Positions 1 through 5,299 of a stretch of DNA of 5,299 nucleotides are shown here, piece after piece (the stretch's first letter is position 1; every line of letters begins with the position of its first letter). A model generated the notes under the pieces. The model searched no databases. It saw nothing but the letters and a program-made list of their open reading frames with translations, and was not told the origin of the DNA. The DNA is from Sulfurovum sp. bin170. Its GTDB lineage: Bacteria > Campylobacterota > Campylobacteria > Campylobacterales > Sulfurovaceae. Location of the stretch: assembly GCF_010892395.1 (NCBI RefSeq), contig NZ_JAACKB010000439.1, positions 1 to 5,299 of the forward strand, written 5' to 3'. The translations under genes were made by a program, and so were the position numbers.

Positions 1-1
1 A

Positions 2-667
2 GTACTAAAAGCTATATTTTTCTATCTTGGAGCATTGGGATTGATAGAGTTAAAATATGATAAACCTACCACCAATTATGAAAATATAAAAGCAAAAGGA
101 AAGCCCTATATTTCTGTATGGGATAGTCTAAAGTATGTTAAATTGACAGAGCTTGGAAAGTATGTTTTTAAAATATCAAACTCATATACTCCAAAAGAGA
201 TTGTTACAAAAAAAATAGCTGAAATGAAATTTGATGAGTTTAAACCGATTGTTACTGTAGATAGACAAAATAGTATAGCCATAGCTAAATTAGAGCCATT
301 TGTCGAAAAATTAGATGGCGATAGATATATATTAAGCCATAGTAAACTCTTCAAAGATTGTAATCATCTGAAAGCTCTAAATTTAAAGATAGATAGCTTT
401 TACAAAAAAATAGAGAAAAATCCACCTAAAGTCTTTGTAGATTTTTTTGATGAAGCGATAGCAAACTCAAATCTAATAAAGAGAAATCTAAAACAGATTG
501 TGATTGAACTAAAAGATAATAAAAAACTTCTAAATCTATTTATGAGTAACCGTAAGCTTCAAGAGCTATTTATCAAAGCAGAGGGGTATCGGATTATTGT
601 TTTGAAAGAGGATATTCCTAAGGTTACTAAGATTGTTAAAGATAATGGTTTTTTTGTGGAGTTTTGA
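2..667 (+). CDS. C-terminal part of an unrecognised protein, 5' end outside window
   Basis: The reading frame is open from the left edge (first full codon GTA at 2) to TGA at 665-667, giving 221 visible residues. The TTG at 35 sits inside a continuous hydrophobic helix (FFYLGALGLIELKYD), so it is not a credible start and the gene begins upstream. The N-terminal visible part (residues about 1-60) looks like a winged helix: a helix, a gap, then DSLKYVKLTELGKYVF, a pattern common in DNA-binding wings. The rest is charged, Lys-rich and predicted soluble, with no membrane segment or signal peptide. The final third (IVIELKDNKKLL, then AEGYRIIVLKEDIPKV and DNGFF) has a layout faintly like the XPB/Ssl2 N-terminal-type helicase-associated domain, but no catalytic motif is visible. 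I do not recognise the family with confidence. Base composition and codon use resemble the neighbouring AT-rich DNA. No terminator is evident after the stop. Confidence 0.75.
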   Translation, partial: VLKAIFFYLGALGLIELKYDKPTTNYENIKAKGKPYISVWDSLKYVKLTELGKYVFKISNSYTPKEIVTKKIAEMKFDEFKPIVTVDRQNSIAIAKLEPFVEKLDGDRYILSHSKLFKDCNHLKALNLKIDSFYKKIEKNPPKVFVDFFDEAIANSNLIKRNLKQIVIELKDNKKLLNLFMSNRKLQELFIKAEGYRIIVLKEDIPKVTKIVKDNGFFVEF

Positions 668-751
668 GCATCTGCTTAATAAATGATGATTGACAGATAT
701 TGATATTTATATAGATAAAACTGACTTAGCTCTAAAATTAATTAATGGGGG

Positions 752-928
752 ATGTTATACTACTCCTATAATAAAAATCAAAAGGGCAAAGCCTTAGAGC
801 AGATAAAAGAGAAAAAATATCATGAAAAGTATCTAAATACCTCCAACGAAATTATCATAATTGGGATTGAGTTTTCAAAGGAAGATAGAGATATTTGTAA
901 GTTTGAGTGGGAGAAGATAGAGGAATAG
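752..928 (+). pseudogene. Decayed C-terminal remnant of an AAA-ATPase / PD-(D/E)XK nuclease-domain protein (DUF1703 type)
   Basis: A 58-codon frame runs from ATG 752 to TAG 926-928. From about 782 its product reads KGKALEQIKEKKYHEKYL, then EIIIIGIEFSKEDRDI and FEWEKIEE. From memory of the family, this matches the conserved C-terminus of the PD-(D/E)XK domain (PF08011-like) fused to an N-terminal AAA ATPase in proteins usually over 500 residues long. The upstream ATPase, and the conserved nuclease strand that should lie just before KALEQI, are absent, and TAA stops the frame at 743. GGGGG lies against the ATG with no usable spacing, so independent translation is doubtful. The intact family is often present in many copies in Campylobacterota and Bacteroidota genomes, and fragments are expected. 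The alternative, a real 58-residue protein, is less likely. The family call rests on motif recognition, without a database search. Confidence 0.6.
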
Positions 929-1226
929 GTTTTTTAACAATACCTTTCTAACATTATAGTTACCAACAGATATGGGCTGAAGCCTTCGATTCCAAGAAGT
1001 TTTGCAAGATATTTAATCTCTCTACACAATTCAACCACACATTTACACTATACTTTCTACATGAGAGAGATATTTTTTCTTCCTATTTTAGTATCTCTTA
1101 CTCATAGACTTCTACTTCATAAATTATTTTGCCATAGTCGATTAGCTAGGGTAGGAGTTTTTTAACTATTTCTGTTTCAAATAAGAGACCTTTCAAAAAT
1201 TATATCAGAATTAAGCCCCTTTTTTG
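929..1226. other. Gene-free stretch with possible minus-strand coding relics and a weak hairpin
   Basis: No intact gene is visible. On the minus strand, 1047 down to 934 is open for 37 codons and ends in TAA; its product contains REIKYLAKLLGIEGFSPY, which looks protein-like but is unrecognised. Also on the minus strand, 1199 down to 1098 reads LFETEIVKKLLP, an in-frame TAG at 1146-1148, then LIDYGKIIYEVEVYE and TAA. Both fragments have plausible protein composition and no usable start, so they may be remnants of one or two genes that once ran opposite to carB. Between them, 1061-1072 and 1092-1105 can pair as 5 + 7 base pairs with a 2-base bulge around a 19-base loop. No T-run follows, so a terminator is not supported. 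Confidence 0.35.
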
Positions 1227-1232
1227 TATAAT
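1227..1232 (+). promoter_or_regulatory. -10 box of the carB promoter
   Basis: A perfect TATAAT lies directly after a T-rich tract (T7 then G, 1219-1226). No TTGACA-like -35 hexamer sits at the usual spacing, which is normal for Campylobacterota sigma-70 promoters that rely on upstream T-rich DNA. The expected transcription start near 1239 gives carB a leader of about 23 bases. That is too short for an attenuator or a pyrimidine-responsive riboswitch. Confidence 0.7.
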
Positions 1233-1247
1233 CCCACAATTAAAAAC

Positions 1248-1252
1248 AAGGG
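1248..1252 (+). promoter_or_regulatory. Ribosome binding site of carB
   Basis: AAGGG lies nine bases before the ATG at 1262, a normal Shine-Dalgarno spacing. It supports this start, as does the immediate match of the protein N-terminus to the CarB family. Confidence 0.7.
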
Positions 1253-1261
1253 TACTTCTAC

Positions 1262-4200
1262 ATGCCAAAACGCACTGACATCAAAACCATTTTACTTATC
1301 GGCTCTGGACCAATTGTTATCGGTCAAGCTTGTGAATTTGACTACTCTGGAACACAAGCAGCCAAAACGCTTAAAGAGTTAGGATATAAAGTTGTCCTTA
1401 TCAACTCAAACCCTGCAACCATCATGACAGACCCTGAGTTTGCAGATCGTACTTATATCGAACCTATTACTGCTGAAGTTATCAACAAAATTATTAAGCA
1501 AGAGAAAGTGGATGCTATCTTACCTACGATGGGTGGGCAAACTGCACTCAATGTGGCTATGGATATGAATGAAGCGGGTATGCTTGAAGGTATAGAGTTT
1601 CTAGGTGCAACACCTGAAGCGATTAAAAAAGGTGAAGATAGACATCTCTTTAATCAAGCCATGATTAAAATCGGTATGGATTTACCAAAAAGTGCCAATG
1701 CATACACTCTTGAAGAGGCACTAACCGTTGCTAAAGAGATTGGGTTTCCTGTTATTTCAAGAGCGTCATTTACCATGGCTGGTGGTGGTTCTGGTATGGC
1801 TTATAACATTGACGAATTCAAAAAACTTGCACAAGAGGGATTAGACGCATCTCCAATTAATGAAATTGAAATTATGGAATCACTGCTTGGTTGGAAAGAG
1901 TATGAGATGGAGGTTATCCGTGATAAAGAAGATAACTGTATCATCGTCTGTTCTATTGAAAACCTTGATCCAATGGGTGTTCATACAGGTGATAGTATCA
2001 CTATCGCTCCTGCGTTAACTTTGACTGATAAAGAGTATCAAAATATGAGAGATGCTTCTTTTAAAATTCTAAGAGAAGTGGGTGTCGATACGGGTGGGTC
2101 AAATGTACAGTTCTCTATCAATCCTGATACAGGACGGATGATTGTTATTGAGATGAACCCACGAGTAAGCCGAAGTTCTGCTTTGGCTTCAAAGGCGACA
2201 GGTTACCCTATTGCAAAAGTAGCAACACTTTTGGCGGTTGGTCATACGCTTGATGAGATTACCAATGACATCACAGGAACGGCGGCTAGTTTTGAGCCTG
2301 TTATTGATTATATTGTTACCAAGATTCCTCGCTTCACATTTGAGAAGTTCCCAATGGCTGACTCTACACTAACAACGGCTATGAAATCGGTTGGTGAGGT
2401 GATGAGTATGGGTAGAACTTTTAAAGAGTCTTTCCAAAAAGCTCTTATTTCACTAGAGACAGGACTCACAGGTTTTGAACCTATCAAGTGTGATGGTGAA
2501 GAGCTGGTCAGAGAGATTCGTCGTCCAAATGCTGATAGAATTCTATATGTCTATGAGGCACTCAGACGAGGAATGAGTGTTGATTCTATATTTGACATTT
2601 GTAAAATAGACAGATGGTATCTCTACCAGTTTGAAGAGTTGGTTGAGCAGGAGAAGGCAATGGATATTGCTCTTTTAACTGATGAGGTACGACTAAGAAA
2701 AGTAAAATCTGATGGTTTCTCTGATGCGATGATAGCCTCTGTGATTAACAAAAATGAGGGGATGAACTTCTCTGAAAATGACATCTATAATGCTAGAGAA
2801 AAAGTAGGAGTTTTGCTAGAGTACAATGAGGTTGATACCTGTTCGGCAGAGTTTGAGGCCTTGACTCCATATCTCTACTCAACAACCAATATTACCAAGA
2901 TTCCAAAAAGTAGGTTCGGTAACACCGAACAGAAAGATAAAAAAGTTCTAGTTATCGGTGGTGGACCAAATAGAATCGGTCAAGGTATTGAGTTTGACTA
3001 CTGCTGTGTTCACGCGGCCTTTGCATTAGAGGATATGGGCGTGAAGTCCATTATGTACAACTGTAACCCTGAAACAGTCTCTACTGATTATGACACCTCC
3101 GATATTCTCTATTTTGAGCCGATAGACTTTGAACATGTACGAAATGTGATAGAAGTTGAGAAACCTGATGGGGTTATCGTTCATTTTGGTGGGCAGACTC
3201 CACTAAAATTGGCAAAGAGTCTAACAGCTATTGGAGCTAATATATCTGGAACCACTGCTAAAGTTATTGATTTGGCAGAAGATAGAGAACTCTTTTCTGA
3301 TTTTATCAACAGATTGGGCTTAAAACAGCCAAACAATGGAACTGTTTTTGCCAAAGAGAAAGCGATAGTGGTTGCCAATCGTATCGGCTATCCTGTATTG
3401 GTTCGTCCAAGTTTTGTGCTTGGTGGTAGAGGAATGAAGACTGTCTACTCTGATAGTGAACTAAAGCAATATATGGATGAGGCTGTATCTGTCTCCCATG
3501 ATGCCCCAGTTCTTATAGATAAGTTTCTCAACAATGCAATTGAGCTTGATGTGGATGCTATCTGTGATGGCAAAGAGGTCTATATCGGTTCTGTGATGCA
3601 ACATATCGAAGAGGCGGGGATTCACTCTGGGGACTCTGCTTGTTCTCTGCCGACATTCTCTATCTCAGATAGACTGTTGGATGGTATAAAAGAGCAGACA
3701 GCTTCTATTGCCCTTGGTCTTGGTGTTGTGGGTCTGATGAATATTCAGTATGCTATCTTTGAAGATGAGATATATCTGATAGAGGTAAATCCAAGAGCTT
3801 CAAGAACTGTTCCATTTGTCTCAAAGGCTACAGGTGTTCCATTGGCAAAAGTGGCAACTAGAGTTATGATTCAAGGTGACTTACGAGAGTCTTTAAAGTT
3901 TTATGATACATTTAGTGTTGTTAATTTTGATAAAAAAATTATGGAACCGAATCTCAAAAACCTCGTAGCGATTAAAGAGGCTGTATTCCCATTCAACAAA
4001 CTCCCTGGGTCTGACCTTCTCCTTGGACCAGAGATGAAGTCAACAGGTGAAGTTATGGGTATATCTGATAACTTTGGTATGAGTTTTGCAAAGAGTCAGT
4101 TTGCTGCAAAAAATAACATTCCATTAGAGGGTAAAATCTTTATCTCTTTGGGTGATAGCGATAAAGCTTTTGTGGGTGAGATTGGTAAATCATTTACAGA

Positions 4201-4528
4201 TTTAGGGTTTGAGATAGTGGCTACTAGGGGAACTCATAAGGCTCTTGAAGAGGCAGGGGTTAAGTCATCTATGGTACTCAAAATATCTGAGGGTCGTCCA
4301 AATATTGATGATATGATAAAAAATGAGGAGATTGCAATAGCGATTAATTCAAGTGAAGAGCAAGGTGCTAAACAGGATGGTAAAACCATTCGCCAATCTG
4401 TTCTTAGAGCAAATGTGGCTTATTTTACTACCGTTTCAGCTGCCAAGGCTACAGCTTTGGCTATTGGTGAGTTACAGGCTTCTGGTGGGGAGTTGGAACC
4501 TAAGGCTTTGCAGGATTATTTGAATTGA
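1262..4528 (+). CDS. carB: Carbamoyl phosphate synthetase large subunit
   Basis: CarB makes carbamoyl phosphate from bicarbonate, two ATP and ammonia tunnelled from the glutaminase subunit CarA. The product feeds pyrimidine and arginine synthesis in the cytoplasm. The 1088 residues cover the full length (E. coli is 1073). Domains in order: carboxyphosphate ATP-grasp half (about 1-405; [15 protein letters not shown] at 16-30), oligomerisation domain (about 405-555), carbamoyl-phosphate ATP-grasp half (about 556-945; [17 protein letters not shown] at 564-580), and an MGS-like allosteric domain (about 955-1088). Metal/ATP ligands are present in both halves: Q283, E297, N299, R301 and Q829, E841, N843, R845. 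The allosteric domain keeps candidate effector residues T988, T991, K1007 and N1029, so control by ornithine and UMP is possible but unproven. The first ATP loop reads [12 protein letters not shown] (167-178) where E. coli has RPSFTMGGSGGG; R167 is kept. carA is not in the window. The gene has its own promoter and a likely terminator at 4652-4694. Confidence 0.98.
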   Translation: MPKRTDIKTILLIGSGPIVIGQACEFDYSGTQAAKTLKELGYKVVLINSNPATIMTDPEFADRTYIEPITAEVINKIIKQEKVDAILPTMGGQTALNVAMDMNEAGMLEGIEFLGATPEAIKKGEDRHLFNQAMIKIGMDLPKSANAYTLEEALTVAKEIGFPVISRASFTMAGGGSGMAYNIDEFKKLAQEGLDASPINEIEIMESLLGWKEYEMEVIRDKEDNCIIVCSIENLDPMGVHTGDSITIAPALTLTDKEYQNMRDASFKILREVGVDTGGSNVQFSINPDTGRMIVIEMNPRVSRSSALASKATGYPIAKVATLLAVGHTLDEITNDITGTAASFEPVIDYIVTKIPRFTFEKFPMADSTLTTAMKSVGEVMSMGRTFKESFQKALISLETGLTGFEPIKCDGEELVREIRRPNADRILYVYEALRRGMSVDSIFDICKIDRWYLYQFEELVEQEKAMDIALLTDEVRLRKVKSDGFSDAMIASVINKNEGMNFSENDIYNAREKVGVLLEYNEVDTCSAEFEALTPYLYSTTNITKIPKSRFGNTEQKDKKVLVIGGGPNRIGQGIEFDYCCVHAAFALEDMGVKSIMYNCNPETVSTDYDTSDILYFEPIDFEHVRNVIEVEKPDGVIVHFGGQTPLKLAKSLTAIGANISGTTAKVIDLAEDRELFSDFINRLGLKQPNNGTVFAKEKAIVVANRIGYPVLVRPSFVLGGRGMKTVYSDSELKQYMDEAVSVSHDAPVLIDKFLNNAIELDVDAICDGKEVYIGSVMQHIEEAGIHSGDSACSLPTFSISDRLLDGIKEQTASIALGLGVVGLMNIQYAIFEDEIYLIEVNPRASRTVPFVSKATGVPLAKVATRVMIQGDLRESLKFYDTFSVVNFDKKIMEPNLKNLVAIKEAVFPFNKLPGSDLLLGPEMKSTGEVMGISDNFGMSFAKSQFAAKNNIPLEGKIFISLGDSDKAFVGEIGKSFTDLGFEIVATRGTHKALEEAGVKSSMVLKISEGRPNIDDMIKNEEIAIAINSSEEQGAKQDGKTIRQSVLRANVAYFTTVSAAKATALAIGELQASGGELEPKALQDYLN

Positions 4529-4540
4529 TATTGTATCACT

Positions 4541-4570
4541 TGTAGGTCGGGTTGTCCTCATCCTGACACA
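4541..4570 (+). repeat. REP-like hairpin 1
   Basis: GTAG (4542-4545) is followed by stem GTCGGG (4546-4551), a 10-base loop containing CCTC, and CCTGAC (4562-4567): six pairs including one G-T. Compared with the other hairpin (minus-strand stem GTCGGAC/GTCCGAC), the sixth pair is G-C here and A-T there, and the fourth is G-T here and G-C there, so pairing is kept while the bases differ. No T-run follows. Confidence 0.7.
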
Positions 4571-4573
4571 AAC

Positions 4574-4618
4574 TTGCATACCAATATCTGCAATTGTTCA
4601 ATAAATATTAATATGCAA
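4574..4618. repeat. Central palindrome of the BIME-like element
   Basis: TTGCATA (4574-4580) pairs with TATGCAA (4612-4618), and AATAT (4583-4587) with ATATT (4605-4609), separated by a 2x2 mismatch and a 17-base loop. It lies midway between the two REP-like hairpins. The last seven bases of the window (5293-5299, TTGCATA) are the start of the same structure in the inverted copy. Confidence 0.55.
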
Positions 4619-4651
4619 ATATTTTTTGTTTTATTTGATATTTGATTTATT

Positions 4652-4694
4652 CCGATATGTGTCGGACAGAGGGCAGTCCGACCTACGGTTTTTT
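4652..4694 (+). terminator. REP-like hairpin 2, probable intrinsic terminator of carB
   Basis: A perfect 7-bp stem, GTCGGAC (4661-4667) with GTCCGAC (4676-4682), closes an 8-base loop. It can be extended by CCG/CGG (4652-4654 with 4686-4688) and a few pairs with single-base bulges. T6 at 4689-4694 follows at once. On the plus strand this is a well-formed Rho-independent terminator about 125 bases after the carB stop. On the minus strand the same sequence is the second GTAG-footed REP unit, so the mobile repeat appears to supply the terminator. It should separate carB transcription from the next gene. Confidence 0.65.
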
Positions 4695-4733
4695 ATAAAA
4701 TGATGAATATTTCCAATCTTTAATTTTTTTTGT

Positions 4734-4739
4734 TATAAT
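4734..4739 (+). promoter_or_regulatory. -10 box of the YrdC-like gene, implying a leaderless mRNA
   Basis: TATAAT follows a T-rich run (AATTTTTTTTGT, 4722-4733). The usual start point about seven bases after the box is 4746, which is the A of the ATG. No Shine-Dalgarno sequence exists between box and start (CCCATT), consistent with a leaderless or nearly leaderless transcript. Confidence 0.65.
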
Positions 4740-4745
4740 CCCATT

Positions 4746-5180
4746 ATGAAAACCACTCTTTACCTAACCCAAACTGATACAACTATAGGCTTTATCTCAC
4801 AAGACCCTTCTAAAATAGACCAAGCCAAAAGACGGCTCCCAAACAAACATTATATACGAGCAGTTAACTCTCTAAAAATACTGCAAGAGTTCAGTCGAGT
4901 TCCAAATATACATAAAAATAGAGTAAGGCGTTCAAAACGAACCACATTTATTATGCCTAATGGTTTATCCTTTCGTGTTATTAAAGAGTGTAACCATAAT
5001 CTGCTGTTGGATAGGCTAGGGTGGGCTTATAGTTCGTCGGCTAACCTTAGTGGGGCAGAGTATGAAGAGGTTTATGCTAGAGATGTTACAGAAGTTATTG
5101 TGAAGTTCCCTTCACCGTTGGTTGGAAAGGCTTCTAGGATTTATCGTTTGGGTATAAATAGTATGCAGTCTATTCGTTAG
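4746..5180 (+). CDS. Compact YrdC/Sua5-like protein
   Basis: The 144-residue product shows the YrdC-fold landmarks in order: TQTDTTIGF (8-16), matching the family's Y-P-T-(E/D)-T-x-x-G-(L/F) entry; a K-R-R (28-30) at the usual K-x-R site followed by NK at 33-34; TTFIMP (66-71), matching V-T-F-V-F-P; FRV (76-78) for the V-R-V strand; SSSANLSG (96-103), the conserved S-A-N-x-S-G nucleotide loop; and SRIYRL near the end, like the S-T-I strand. Family members make threonylcarbamoyl-AMP from threonine, bicarbonate and ATP for tRNA t6A. This one is about 45 residues shorter than E. coli TsaC, mostly through a short segment between TTFIMP and FRV, so enzyme activity is not assured and I give no symbol. 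It has no signal peptide or membrane segment. It has its own promoter and lies between inverted repeat arms. Confidence 0.8.
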   Translation: MKTTLYLTQTDTTIGFISQDPSKIDQAKRRLPNKHYIRAVNSLKILQEFSRVPNIHKNRVRRSKRTTFIMPNGLSFRVIKECNHNLLLDRLGWAYSSSANLSGAEYEEVYARDVTEVIVKFPSPLVGKASRIYRLGINSMQSIR

Positions 5181-5214
5181 TTATACCCAATACCAAAATC
5201 TTTTCGACTCTATC

Positions 5215-5299
5215 ATAAAAAACCGTAGGTCGGACTGCCCTCTGTCCGACACATATCGGAATAAATAAAATACCAAATAAAACAAAAAATATTTGCATA
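5215..5299 (-). repeat. Inverted, window-truncated copy of the BIME-like element
   Basis: The reverse complement of this stretch matches 4612-4696 at 83 of 85 positions, differing only at 4638 and 4644. It contains the REP-like hairpin with GTAG at 5225-5228 and stem GTCGGAC (5229-5235)/GTCCGAC (5244-5250). A6 at 5217-5222 makes it a terminator for minus-strand transcription arriving from the right. In the plus direction, after the YrdC-like gene (stop 5180), no T-run follows the hairpin, so termination of that gene is not shown. The copy very likely continues past the edge with the rest of the element. Confidence 0.8.

Larger units (their letters stand above)
4541..4696. repeat. BIME-like element: two facing REP-like hairpins around a central palindrome
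   Basis: The element starts 12 bases after the carB stop. Its ends, 4541-4570 and the reverse complement of 4658-4687, match at 22 of 30 positions, and each forms its own hairpin with a GTAG tetranucleotide at the foot (4542-4545; CTAC at 4683-4686). A third palindrome lies in the middle. GTAG-footed hairpins arranged head to head in extragenic DNA are the hallmark of REP/BIME sequences handled by RAYT (TnpA-REP) transposases. No transposase is encoded here, so the element would be moved in trans. Part of it (4612-4696) is repeated in inverted orientation at 5215-5299. A miniature transposable element of another family is the main alternative. Confidence 0.7.

Noticed and set aside
35..37. 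TTG as the start codon of the first gene
   Set aside because: The frame continues upstream to the window edge through protein-like sequence and no Shine-Dalgarno sequence precedes it, so the gene is truncated by the window.
106..354. 82-codon open frame on the minus strand
   Set aside because: It lies wholly inside the real plus-strand frame at 2-667, has no ribosome binding site and shows no recognisable motif; it is a shadow.
690..797. Open stretch of about 35 codons (IDIYIDKTDLALKLINGG...) upstream of and overlapping the nuclease remnant in another frame
   Set aside because: It does not resemble the expected upstream part of the PD-(D/E)XK domain and has no start signal; probably chance in AT-rich DNA.
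1061..1105. Imperfect hairpin (5 + 7 pairs, 19-base loop)
   Set aside because: Low GC, large loop and no following T-run; not convincing as a terminator or RNA gene.
3181..3378. 65-codon open frame on the minus strand
   Set aside because: It is antisense to the conserved carboxy half of carB and has no family features; it is a shadow of carB.
4612..5299. Composite transposon or integron cassette around the YrdC-like gene
   Set aside because: The arms encode no transposase, the enclosed gene has normal local composition, and the arms are REP-type hairpins, not insertion-sequence ends.
4541..5299. CRISPR array
   Set aside because: The repeats are inverted, few and of unequal length, with no regular spacers.

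Overview
The window looks like a stretch of chromosome from a Campylobacterota (former epsilonproteobacterial) bacterium, probably a free-living Sulfurovum/Sulfurimonas-like lineage. This is inferred from AT-rich DNA, TATAAT -10 boxes preceded by T-rich DNA with no clear -35 box, a CarB of the bacterial type, a compact YrdC-like protein, and a remnant of the AAA-ATPase/PD-(D/E)XK (DUF1703-type) family. No species can be fixed from the sequence alone.

Layout. Positions 2-667 (+) are the 3' part of a larger gene of unknown function that enters from the left edge. Positions 668-1261 hold no intact gene. They contain a short decayed C-terminus of a PD-(D/E)XK nuclease-domain ATPase (752-928, +), two faint coding-like relics on the minus strand (about 934-1047 and 1098-1199), and then the carB promoter and ribosome binding site. 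Positions 1262-4528 (+) are an intact carB, the large subunit of carbamoyl phosphate synthetase and the metabolic centre of the window. Twelve bases after its stop begins a 156-base repeat element (4541-4696) made of two REP-like hairpins facing each other around a central palindrome. The second hairpin ends in a T6 run and can serve as the carB terminator. A 144-residue YrdC/Sua5-like gene follows (4746-5180, +). Its -10 box lies so close to the ATG that the mRNA is probably leaderless. After it, an inverted copy of the same repeat begins (5215-5299) and runs off the window.

How the parts relate. CarB and the YrdC-domain family both use ATP and small one-carbon or carbamoyl chemistry (carbamoyl phosphate synthesis; threonylcarbamoyl-adenylate synthesis). 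Here, however, the two genes are separated by a terminator and have separate promoters, so they are neighbours and not an operon. The most distinctive signal is the repeat family. The hairpins have a GTAG foot and paired base changes in their stems, as in REP/BIME elements mobilised by RAYT (TnpA-REP) transposases. Two copies, 83/85 identical over the visible arms, bracket the YrdC-like gene in opposite orientation.
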